Source: Patescibacteria group bacterium
GTDB lineage: Bacteria > Patescibacteriota > Patescibacteriia > Patescibacteriales > VMTK01
NCBI GenBank assembly: GCA_018896595.1
Contig: JAHIME010000048.1
Span: forward strand, 1-8,206
Direction: 5' to 3'
Length of the DNA: 8,206 nucleotides
Part shown: positions 1-4,525 of the stretch, piece by piece
Layout of the letters: every line of letters begins with the position of its first letter
Position numbering within the stretch: position 1 is the stretch's first letter
The notes under the pieces: generated by a model
Databases searched by the model: none
What the model saw: only the letters and a program-made list of their open reading frames with translations
What the model was told of the DNA's origin: nothing
Translations under genes and position numbers: made by a program

Positions 1-45
1 GCCGACCAATCCGGCTTTTTTAATTTTATCAATTATATTTTGCAT
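1..45 (-). CDS. N-terminus of a gene leaving the window; possibly NuoF-like
   Basis: Read on the minus strand, an ATG at 45-43 opens fifteen sense codons to the window edge, giving MQNIIDKIKKAGLVG. A helix followed by KKAGLVG resembles the start of complex I 51 kDa (NuoF/HoxF-like) flavoproteins, whose family motif continues as GRGGAGFPT; that part would lie outside the window, so the assignment is a guess. The start is favoured by an extended -10 box (TGCTATAAT) just upstream, which would place transcription about two bases before the ATG. No Shine-Dalgarno sequence is present. The gene follows gap in the same direction with no convincing terminator between them. The fragment is too short to exclude a chance reading frame. 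Confidence 0.5.
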   Translation of the reverse strand, partial: MQNIIDKIKKAGLVG

Positions 46-53
46 AATTAAAA

Positions 54-62
54 ATTATAGCA
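54..62 (-). promoter_or_regulatory. Extended -10 promoter for the left-edge gene
   Basis: The minus strand reads TGCTATAAT, a consensus -10 hexamer (plus positions 54-59) with the TG of an extended -10. No good -35 is seen 16-18 bp upstream, where the sequence is the AT-rich heptamer array. The predicted transcription start is near position 47, two bases before the ATG at 45, so the transcript would be almost leaderless. Confidence 0.45.
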
Positions 63-73
63 TTGAAAATTGT

Positions 74-101
74 TTAGAAATTAGAAATTAGAAATTAGAA
101 A
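74..101. repeat. Tandem heptamer array (ttagaaa x4)
   Basis: Four exact head-to-tail copies of the 7-bp unit ttagaaa lie between gap and the left-edge gene. This is the cleanest of several 7-bp-period arrays in the window. Directly beside it, 99-107 and 116-124 form a 9-bp all-AT inverted repeat that could be a weak transcription barrier after gap. Confidence 0.85.
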
Positions 102-130
102 TTTTTAACCTGAACTAAAAATTTATTGGC

Positions 131-1141
131 TTAAACTAATTTTCTTCTTCCAATATATTCACAAAGATCCACTAACCTATTACTATACCCCCACTCATTA
201 TCATACCACGCGATAACTTTCACCAAATCCCCGTCAATTACTTTCGTCAAGGACAAATCCACGATGGCGCTGGCCGGATTGCCGACAATATCCGTTGAAA
301 CTATCGGCTCTTCGGTCGCTTCCAAAATGCCTTTGAAGCGCGCGCTTTTGCCCGCCTGCTTAAAAGCTTTGTTCACCGTTTTTTCATCCGTTTTCTTGCC
401 GGAAATAAAAACTATATCGCATAAAGAGCCGACCGGAGTGGGAACGCGGATTGCCATGCCGTCAAATCTGTCTTTCAAGCTCGGAATCGTTTTTGTCACG
501 GCAATGGCCGCGCCGGTAGTCGTCGGCACAATATTCAAAGCCGCCGCTCTTGCCCGGCGCAAATCCTTATGCGGACCGTCAACAATGTTCTGATCCGCGG
601 TATAGGAATGGACGGTTGTCATAATCGCTTTTTTTATGCCGAAATTCCGCCTGAAAATTTCCGTAACCGGCGCCAAGCAATTGGTCGTGCAGGAAGCCAT
701 TGATAATATTTTATCATTTTTGGCGATTTTATTTTCGTTTACGCCCAAAACAATTGTTTTCACATCATCACCTTTAGCAGGAGCGCTGATAATAACTTTT
801 TTTGCTCCGGCTTTAATATGCAGGGTGGCGTCTTCCTTTTTAACAAATCTGCCTGTGCATTCCAGCACGATATCAACTTCCATTTCGCGCCAAGGCAATT
901 GGCTCGGATCTCTTTCGGCCAAAACTTTATATTTTTTGCCGGCAATAACTAAACTATCGGCTGTAAAGTCGACTTTTTTGTCGTAAATTCCGTAGCAGGA
1001 ATCATACTTTAACAAATGCGCCAAAGTTTTCGTGTCGGTCAAATCATTGATTGCGACAATGTTTACATTTGATTTTTTTTCTAAAAGAGCTTTGAATGTA
1101 GCCCGGCCGATCCGGCCGAAGCCGTTGATTGCGATGTTCAT
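131..1141 (-). CDS. gap: Type I glyceraldehyde-3-phosphate dehydrogenase
   Basis: This 336-residue cytosolic enzyme oxidatively phosphorylates glyceraldehyde-3-phosphate to 1,3-bisphosphoglycerate in glycolysis and runs in reverse in gluconeogenesis. The Rossmann glycine motif NGFGRIGR is at residues 6-13. Asp33 in the INDLTD segment is the position that normally favours NAD over NADP. The catalytic SCTTNCLAP motif carries Cys151, and His178 in TTVHSYT is the expected general base. The C-terminus has the usual WYDNEWGYSNR signature. Length is normal for the family and no repeat insertion is seen. The start gives the canonical N-terminus; no Shine-Dalgarno sequence precedes it. Its likely promoter is the extended -10 at 1261-1269, so an 88-bp palindromic element falls within the 5' leader. 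The gene lies downstream of the ricT terminator and is probably transcribed separately. Confidence 0.97.
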   Translation of the reverse strand: MNIAINGFGRIGRATFKALLEKKSNVNIVAINDLTDTKTLAHLLKYDSCYGIYDKKVDFTADSLVIAGKKYKVLAERDPSQLPWREMEVDIVLECTGRFVKKEDATLHIKAGAKKVIISAPAKGDDVKTIVLGVNENKIAKNDKILSMASCTTNCLAPVTEIFRRNFGIKKAIMTTVHSYTADQNIVDGPHKDLRRARAAALNIVPTTTGAAIAVTKTIPSLKDRFDGMAIRVPTPVGSLCDIVFISGKKTDEKTVNKAFKQAGKSARFKGILEATEEPIVSTDIVGNPASAIVDLSLTKVIDGDLVKVIAWYDNEWGYSNRLVDLCEYIGRRKLV

Positions 1142-1150
1142 ATTTTATTT

Positions 1151-1238
1151 TTCTACCGAGCTTTAGCTCGGGTTTCGCAAGCTTTAGCTTGCCCGGGAGG
1201 CTAAAGCCTCCCGAACCCTGACCTAAAGGTCGGTAGAA
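1151..1238. repeat. Palindromic four-hairpin element, copy A (gap leader)
   Basis: This 88-bp element is bounded by a perfect 9-bp terminal inverted repeat (ttctaccga at 1151-1159, tcggtagaa at 1230-1238). Inside are four short hairpins: 1156-1171 and 1177-1192 with ttta loops, 1194-1213 (8-bp stem) and about 1218-1233 with taaa loops. The outer two overlap the termini, so the element can fold as four hairpins in a row or as one branched structure. The second half is nearly the reverse complement of the first. A second copy lies inside prmC at 6474-6560, with both bases changed together in the stems. It lies only nine bases before the gap start and is probably in the gap 5' leader. Confidence 0.9.
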
Positions 1239-1260
1239 TTAAAAATCAATTTACATTTTT

Positions 1261-1269
1261 ATTATAACA
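1261..1269 (-). promoter_or_regulatory. Extended -10 promoter of gap
   Basis: On the minus strand TGTTATAAT is a consensus -10 with extended TG. A weak -35-like TTGTTT lies 16 bp upstream, inside the U-rich tail of the preceding terminator. Predicted start is near 1254, giving a leader of roughly 110 nt that contains palindromic element A. Confidence 0.5.
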
Positions 1270-1310
1270 CAAATTTTAACAAAAACAAAAACAGCCCATT
1301 AAGGACTGTT
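1270..1310 (-). terminator. Rho-independent terminator of the rpsB-tsf-ricT operon
   Basis: The minus-strand RNA forms an 8-bp stem (plus positions 1290-1297 with 1303-1310, one G-U pair, 5-nt loop), followed by a U-rich tail broken by single G residues. The plus strand has no T-run after the hairpin, so orientation is clear. It ends transcription after ricT and overlaps the gap promoter region. Confidence 0.75.
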
Positions 1311-1325
1311 CCTAATATCCGCCTT

Positions 1326-1349
1326 CCCTCCTCTTGTATAAGAGGAGGG
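1326..1349. repeat. GC-rich hairpin repeat downstream of ricT
   Basis: A perfect 10-bp inverted repeat (1326-1335 with 1340-1349) has a gtat loop and is flanked by ttagggtgg. It lies between the ricT stop and the terminator. The pattern of C-runs ending in TT, a short loop, then AA with G-runs resembles the insert at 6291-6319 in prmC, so both may belong to one dispersed palindromic repeat family. It lacks a T-run on the ricT strand and is not itself a canonical terminator. Confidence 0.7.
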
Positions 1350-1365
1350 TTAGGGTGGAGTTATA

Positions 1366-2232
1366 CTATTTTTTTTTCCTGTTTAAATCCACCTCAACCA
1401 CAGTTCTTCCATCGCTGCCGTTTTCAGGCGCAAACTCAACGTCAACCGACTGCTTTAAAACATGGTGGCCGACTACAATTCCTCTTTTGCCGTCAACATT
1501 AACCTTAGCGCCGATTGGCGGAAGCTTTTCGGCCGAACATTTATAGCCGTTCTGCTCGTAAGCTATGCAGCACATCAAGCGGCCGCATATTCCGGAAAGC
1601 CGCTCGCTGCCGCGATGGGCAATCTGCTGAATTTCCGCCATTTCCGAAGTAATTGAAGAAAGGCCGGGTAAAAATCTCTTGCAGCACAGCGAACAGCCGC
1701 AATGGCCGAAATCGCCCATCAGCTTGGCTTCGTCGCGAATGCCGATCTGCTGGAGCCGGATAGTGCGGCTGAAATGGCGGGTCAAATCCTTAACCAATTC
1801 GCGAAAATCAACTCTGCCGTCAGCGATAAAAGCGAAAGTTATGCGCGAGCCGTCAAAAGAATGGTGCGCGTCAACCAGCTTCATTGATAGATTATATTTG
1901 ACGATTATCTTTCTGCAATCTTCTATGGTTTTCATTTTTTGCTTTTCATCAGGCATTTTTTCCATATCAACCGTAGTGGCCTTTCTTAATATCGGCTTTA
2001 TTTCCTTAATTTCGCTTTCTTCCCCGGCGCTTGATTCTTCCCTGTCGGCTTGCCTGCCTGCGGGCTTGCCTGCCGGACAGGCAGGCAAATCTTTAAAACC
2101 GATAACCTTGCCTATCTCAACGCCGAGTTCCGTCTTAACGACAACATAATCTCCTATCAGCAAAAAGGAGCCGCCCGGATCAAAATTATATATTTTATCC
2201 CAAGGAGTAAATTGTATCTGAACTGTTTTCAT
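1366..2232 (-). CDS. ricT: PSP1 domain protein, RicT/YaaT-like
   Basis: A protein of 288 residues from the preferred start at 2232. Starting at 2253 would add MFHVSCS, which is only translated heptamer repeat, whereas MKTVQIQF begins the conserved part. The C-terminal PSP1 region carries the cysteine clusters HCGCSLCCKRF and GRLMCCIAYE, plus a further Cys near the end. In Bacillus subtilis, RicT (YaaT) joins a three-protein complex that binds iron-sulfur clusters and affects RNA maturation and development; whether partners exist here cannot be seen. Residues about 50-65 (PACPAGKPAGRQAD) come from a GC-rich palindromic repeat at 2048-2088, followed by an acidic stretch, so this is probably a tolerated surface loop. 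It is third in a minus-strand operon after rpsB and tsf. No Shine-Dalgarno sequence is visible. The family assignment is firm; the role is inferred. Confidence 0.88.
   Translation of the reverse strand: MKTVQIQFTPWDKIYNFDPGGSFLLIGDYVVVKTELGVEIGKVIGFKDLPACPAGKPAGRQADREESSAGEESEIKEIKPILRKATTVDMEKMPDEKQKMKTIEDCRKIIVKYNLSMKLVDAHHSFDGSRITFAFIADGRVDFRELVKDLTRHFSRTIRLQQIGIRDEAKLMGDFGHCGCSLCCKRFLPGLSSITSEMAEIQQIAHRGSERLSGICGRLMCCIAYEQNGYKCSAEKLPPIGAKVNVDGKRGIVVGHHVLKQSVDVEFAPENGSDGRTVVEVDLNRKKK
2048..2088. repeat. GC-rich palindromic repeat inside ricT (PAGRQ type)
   Basis: A perfect 9-bp inverted repeat (ttgcctgcc at 2066-2074, ggcaggcaa at 2080-2088, 5-nt loop) is preceded by a partial copy of the same arm from 2048. 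Read on the ricT strand it encodes PACPAGKPAGRQ in frame. The related copy at 6146-6169 in prmC is read in the same relative orientation and frame. Confidence 0.85.
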
Positions 2233-2264
2233 GGAACATGAAACATGGAACATGAAACAAAAAA
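2230..2264. repeat. Heptamer array at the ricT start
   Basis: Four 7-bp units alternate catggaa, catgaaa, catggaa, catgaaa (2230-2257), then a degenerate unit. The ricT ATG is the complement of the first cat. The unit catgaaa recurs in the array inside prmC at 6040. Confidence 0.85.
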
Positions 2265-2271
2265 TAAATTT

Positions 2272-2306
2272 GTTATGTGTTACATGTTATGTGTTATATG
2301 TTTACA
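2272..2306. repeat. Heptamer array overlapping the tsf stop codon
   Basis: Five 7-bp units run gttatgt, gttacat, gttatgt, gttatat and gtttaca. The last includes the tsf stop codon (2302-2304). Together with 2230-2264 it fills almost the whole tsf-ricT junction. No promoter or ribosome binding site is recognisable in it. Confidence 0.8.
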
Positions 2307-3096
2307 AACTATACCTCACGAACTTCTCAACTTTTACATCACCCAATATATCCTGAACCTTTTTCTTATCGTCTTTTATGTACTCCTGCTTAACCAAGCA
2401 GACTTCTTCAAAATATTTATTTATCTTCCCCTGTAAAATTTTATCAATAATTTGCTCCGGCTTGCCTTCCTTGATAAGCTGCGCGCGATAAATTTCCTTT
2501 TCTTTTCCAATTTCTTCCGCCGGAACATCTTCCGGATAAATATATTTCGGATCAGCCGCCGCTATCTGCATGGCAATTTCCCGGGCCAATTCGCTTTTGT
2601 CCGGCTTGTCCAAGGCGGCCAATACGCCGATTTTTCCTCCCATATGCGAATAAGCCGCCGCTGTGCCGCCGGAAACAATATCAAATCTTTTAATATCTAA
2701 TTTTTCTCCGATTGTGCCGCTTAAATTTTCCAAATTGTCTTTAACGGTTCCGCCGTCCATTTCTAAATTCATCAACTCTTCTCTGCCGGCCGGTTTTTTG
2801 CTTCTTATAATATCCAAAACTTTTTCCGCAAAACCTTGAAACTGCTCATTTCGCGCCACAAAATCGGTTTCCGCGTTAACTTCCGCGATATAGCCCTCAT
2901 TGCCCGCTTCATTAACGGCGATTTTAATAACGCCTTCCTTGGCTTCGCGATCGCTCCGCTTGGCGGCTTTGGCAATGCCTTTCTTCCTTAAAATTTCCAC
3001 GGCTTTTTCAAGGTCGCCGCTCGCTTCTTCAAGGGCTTTTTTGCAGTCAACGATGCCGGCCCCGGTTTTATTTCTTAATTCTTTTATTTGTTGCAT
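2302..3096 (-). CDS. tsf: Translation elongation factor Ts
   Basis: A 264-residue cytosolic guanine-nucleotide exchange factor that recycles EF-Tu from its GDP to its GTP form. The N-terminal UBA-like domain has the canonical LRNKTGAGIVDCKKAL at about residues 7-22, and the TDFVARN motif that contacts EF-Tu is at 77-83. The core is slightly shorter than the 283 residues of E. coli. It follows rpsB with a gap of about 35 bp, the classic rpsB-tsf order, and is probably cotranscribed from the promoter beyond rpsB. The start gives the standard MQQIKELR N-terminus; upstream is an AT-rich heptamer array with no Shine-Dalgarno sequence. Its stop codon falls inside another heptamer array. Confidence 0.97.
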   Translation of the reverse strand: MQQIKELRNKTGAGIVDCKKALEEASGDLEKAVEILRKKGIAKAAKRSDREAKEGVIKIAVNEAGNEGYIAEVNAETDFVARNEQFQGFAEKVLDIIRSKKPAGREELMNLEMDGGTVKDNLENLSGTIGEKLDIKRFDIVSGGTAAAYSHMGGKIGVLAALDKPDKSELAREIAMQIAAADPKYIYPEDVPAEEIGKEKEIYRAQLIKEGKPEQIIDKILQGKINKYFEEVCLVKQEYIKDDKKKVQDILGDVKVEKFVRYSL

Positions 3097-3105
3097 AGTT
3101 TTTTT

Positions 3106-3133
3106 GAAAATTAGAAATTTAAAATTGAAAATT
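3106..3133. repeat. Heptamer array in the rpsB-tsf junction
   Basis: Four degenerate 7-bp units (gaaaatt, agaaatt, taaaatt, gaaaatt) fill the junction and run into the rpsB stop codon at 3132-3134. The array lies where the tsf ribosome binding site would be expected, so tsf translation may rely on an unstructured AT-rich leader or on coupling to rpsB. Confidence 0.75.
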
Positions 3134-3869
3134 AAACTGCTGTTTGAGGTAGTATCTCTTTATTGTTTACTGCCGCCTTGTTGCTCGCTTCTTTTTTCCC
3201 TTCTTCTATCGCCTCTTTAACAGAATTCAGCACCAGCTTAATCGCTTTAGTGGCGTCGTCGTTGGCGGGAATCACATAATCAACTTCGGTCGGATTGACA
3301 TTGGTGTCGCAAACCGCGATCACGGGGATGTTTTTCTTTTTTGCTTCGGCAAAAGCGGTTTTTTCTTTCTTGATATCCCAAATAAACATAGCGTCGGGAA
3401 GTTTCGTTAAATTAACCAATCCTCCCACCATTATTTCCAATTTGGCGATTTTTTTATCAAATTCCTGCCTTTCTTTTTTTGTGTACTTGTCCAATTTGCC
3501 GGCTTGCTTTTTTTCCAACAAATCCTTATATTTTTTGATTGAATGCTTGATAATAAAAAAATTGGTCAAGCATCCGCCGGGCCATCGTTCGCTTATATAA
3601 GGCATGCCCGACTCTTGGGCGATGTTTTTAAGAGTCTTCTTAACTTGCGTCTTGGTGCCGACAAGCAATATTATCTTGCCTTGGCCGGCTAACTGCTTCA
3701 TATAATCCAAAGCGCCGGCTAATTTCTCGCGCGTCCTGGCTAAATTAATAATATGCACGCCATTTCTTGAAGTAAAAATAAAAGGCGCCATTTTTGGGTG
3801 CCATTTGCTTGTGCGATGCCCAAAATGCATCCCTGCCTTAAGCATCTCCTCAATAGTTGGAATTTTCAT
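3132..3869 (-). CDS. rpsB: 30S ribosomal protein S2
   Basis: A 245-residue structural protein of the small ribosomal subunit. The start MKIPTIEEMLKAGMHFGH matches the family N-terminus, followed by WHPKMAPFIF, the SERWPGGCLTNF segment, the coiled-coil hairpin (about residues 110-145, rich in Lys and Glu) and the C-terminal LPDAMFIWDIKKE and NPTEVDYVIPANDDA motifs. It is first in the rpsB-tsf-ricT operon and is the only gene here with an evident Shine-Dalgarno sequence (AAGGA). Its leader contains a nested hairpin and, further upstream, a consensus TTGACA. The C-terminal tail after about residue 220 is low-complexity and variable, as is usual. No insertion is seen. Confidence 0.97.
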   Translation of the reverse strand: MKIPTIEEMLKAGMHFGHRTSKWHPKMAPFIFTSRNGVHIINLARTREKLAGALDYMKQLAGQGKIILLVGTKTQVKKTLKNIAQESGMPYISERWPGGCLTNFFIIKHSIKKYKDLLEKKQAGKLDKYTKKERQEFDKKIAKLEIMVGGLVNLTKLPDAMFIWDIKKEKTAFAEAKKKNIPVIAVCDTNVNPTEVDYVIPANDDATKAIKLVLNSVKEAIEEGKKEASNKAAVNNKEILPQTAV

Positions 3870-3878
3870 AATGTTTTT

Positions 3879-3883
3879 TCCTT
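3879..3883 (-). promoter_or_regulatory. Ribosome binding site of rpsB
   Basis: On the minus strand AAGGA lies nine bases before the rpsB ATG at 3869. It is the only clear Shine-Dalgarno sequence in the window and supports this start. Confidence 0.7.
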
Positions 3884-3891
3884 TAATCCTC

Positions 3892-3937
3892 TACTCCGTT
3901 TGCTCCGGCTCGCCGGAGAAGGAAAATTTTAGGAGTA
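3892..3937 (-). promoter_or_regulatory. Structured 5' leader of rpsB
   Basis: A nested hairpin lies in the rpsB leader: an inner 6-bp GC-rich stem (3903-3908 with 3913-3918, ctcg loop) inside an outer 6-bp stem (tactcc at 3892-3897 with ggagta at 3932-3937). Some bacteria regulate rpsB-tsf by S2 binding to leader RNA; similarity to those leaders is not established here. It could also be a decayed dispersed palindrome. Confidence 0.45.
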
Positions 3938-3942
3938 TGAGA

Positions 3943-3982
3943 GTTTATTGGTTTATTAATTTGTTAATTTCTTGGGTTATTT
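3943..3982. repeat. Degenerate AT-rich short tandem repeat
   Basis: Five imperfect units of about 8 bp (gtttattg, gtttatta, atttgtta, atttcttg, ggttattt) lie in the divergent rpsB-rpmE intergenic region. They resemble the heptamer arrays elsewhere but with an 8-bp spacing. Confidence 0.45.
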
Positions 3983-4006
3983 AGATTTATTAAAACTATA
4001 ATAAAG

Positions 4007-4033
4007 ACTATAATATTATTTGCTTTCTGTCAA
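4007..4033 (-). promoter_or_regulatory. Candidate promoter of the rpsB-tsf-ricT operon
   Basis: On the minus strand a perfect -35 TTGACA (4028-4033) is followed after 15 bp by TATAGT (4007-4012). At the usual 17-bp spacing the hexamer is the poorer TAGTCT. The predicted leader of about 130 nt includes the nested hairpin at 3892-3937. Confidence 0.4.
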
Positions 4034-4036
4034 CTA

Positions 4037-4077
4037 TTGCAAAAGTTTTAATTCTATGTTAATATCACAAATATAAT
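4037..4077 (+). promoter_or_regulatory. Candidate promoter region of rpmE
   Basis: Two options overlap: TTGCAA (4037-4042) with 17 bp to TAATAT (4060-4065), which has an extended TG, or a perfect TATAAT at 4072-4077 without a recognisable -35. A further TATACT at 4090-4095 would give a nearly leaderless transcript. The sequence does not decide between them. The region abuts the divergent rpsB -35. Confidence 0.3.
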
Positions 4078-4100
4078 AATTATTCACATTATACTTTATT

Positions 4101-4424
4101 ATGAAAAAAGACATCCACCCGGCATATTATCCGAACGCAAAGGCAATTTGCGCCTGCGGCAACACTTTTACCACCGGCTCAACCCAAGAAGAATTAAAAA
4201 TTGAGCTATGTTCAGCTTGCCATCCTTTTTATACCGGCAAGCAAAAGCTTATGGACACTTCGCGCCGCGTTGAAAAATTCCAGGCCAGAATGGAAGCCAA
4301 GGAGAAATTTTCCACTGTCCGCAAAGGCAAAAAGGCTAAACGAATCGCCCGCGCGGTTGTTAAAGCCAAATCATCCGCGAAAACCGCGGTAAAAAAGACA
4401 GCCAAAAAAGCCGGCAAAAAATAG
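4101..4424 (+). CDS. rpmE: 50S ribosomal protein L31 with basic tail
   Basis: The first 67 or so residues are a standard zinc-containing (C+) L31 that sits at the subunit interface of the ribosome. Zinc ligands are Cys17, Cys19, Cys37 and Cys40, in CACGNTF and CSACHPFYTGKQK, and the family's RVEKF motif follows. The protein is 107 residues, about 35 longer than typical L31. The extra C-terminus, from about residue 73, is almost entirely Lys, Ala and Arg with KTAVKK/KTAKKAGKK, reminiscent of histone H1-like tails and probably disordered and RNA-binding. The start gives the canonical MKKDIHP. No Shine-Dalgarno sequence is seen. It is the first plus-strand gene after a divergent intergenic region and is followed by a strong hairpin terminator. 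Confidence 0.95.
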   Translation: MKKDIHPAYYPNAKAICACGNTFTTGSTQEELKIELCSACHPFYTGKQKLMDTSRRVEKFQARMEAKEKFSTVRKGKKAKRIARAVVKAKSSAKTAVKKTAKKAGKK

Positions 4425-4431
4425 CTGCCGT

Positions 4432-4492
4432 AAAAACAGTTATTTTGTTTTGTGGTATAATTATTATACATAAAACAAAATAACTGTTTTTT
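4432..4492 (+). terminator. Long hairpin terminator after rpmE
   Basis: A perfect 20-bp inverted repeat (4432-4451 with 4472-4491) encloses a 20-nt loop that is itself a near-palindrome (gtataat at 4455-4461, attatac at 4463-4469). The 3' arm ends in a run of six T. It starts seven bases after the rpmE stop. The stem is AT-rich and much longer than needed for termination. Its A-rich 5' arm would give a T-run in the other direction as well, so it could act bidirectionally. Confidence 0.75.
4453..4461 (+). promoter_or_regulatory. Extended -10 in the terminator loop, candidate prfA promoter
   Basis: TGGTATAAT in the hairpin loop matches an extended -10. Transcription would start near 4468, leaving a leader of roughly 58 nt before prfA. 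No -35 is recognisable, because that position is the A-rich hairpin arm. It could be chance in AT-rich sequence. Confidence 0.3.
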
Positions 4493-4525
4493 AATTAACA
4501 TTGAAAAAAATAAAATTTTTAAAAT

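Noticed and set aside
1..21. Plus-strand terminator (gccg...cggc plus T-run)
   Set aside because: The stem is only 4 bp and the same bases read on the minus strand as codons KKAGLVG with an ATG and -10 box upstream, which explains the T-run as Lys codons.
74..101. CRISPR-like direct repeats
   Set aside because: Units are 7 bp, contiguous, with no spacers and no cas genes; the GC-rich palindromes are dispersed rather than regularly spaced.
99..124. Rho-independent terminator of gap
   Set aside because: A 9-bp inverted repeat exists, but its stem is entirely A-T and no T-run follows on the minus strand; at most it is a weak barrier.
264..986. Long plus-strand open frames opposite gap
   Set aside because: They are antisense to a complete, strongly conserved gap gene and encode low-complexity, unrecognisable proteins; the same holds for the antisense frames over ricT, tsf, rpsB and prfA.
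1151..1238. tRNA, riboswitch or gap-specific regulatory RNA
   Set aside because: Although it lies in the gap leader and can branch, a structurally equivalent copy sits inside prmC, so it is a dispersed element; it has no tRNA arms or CCA end.
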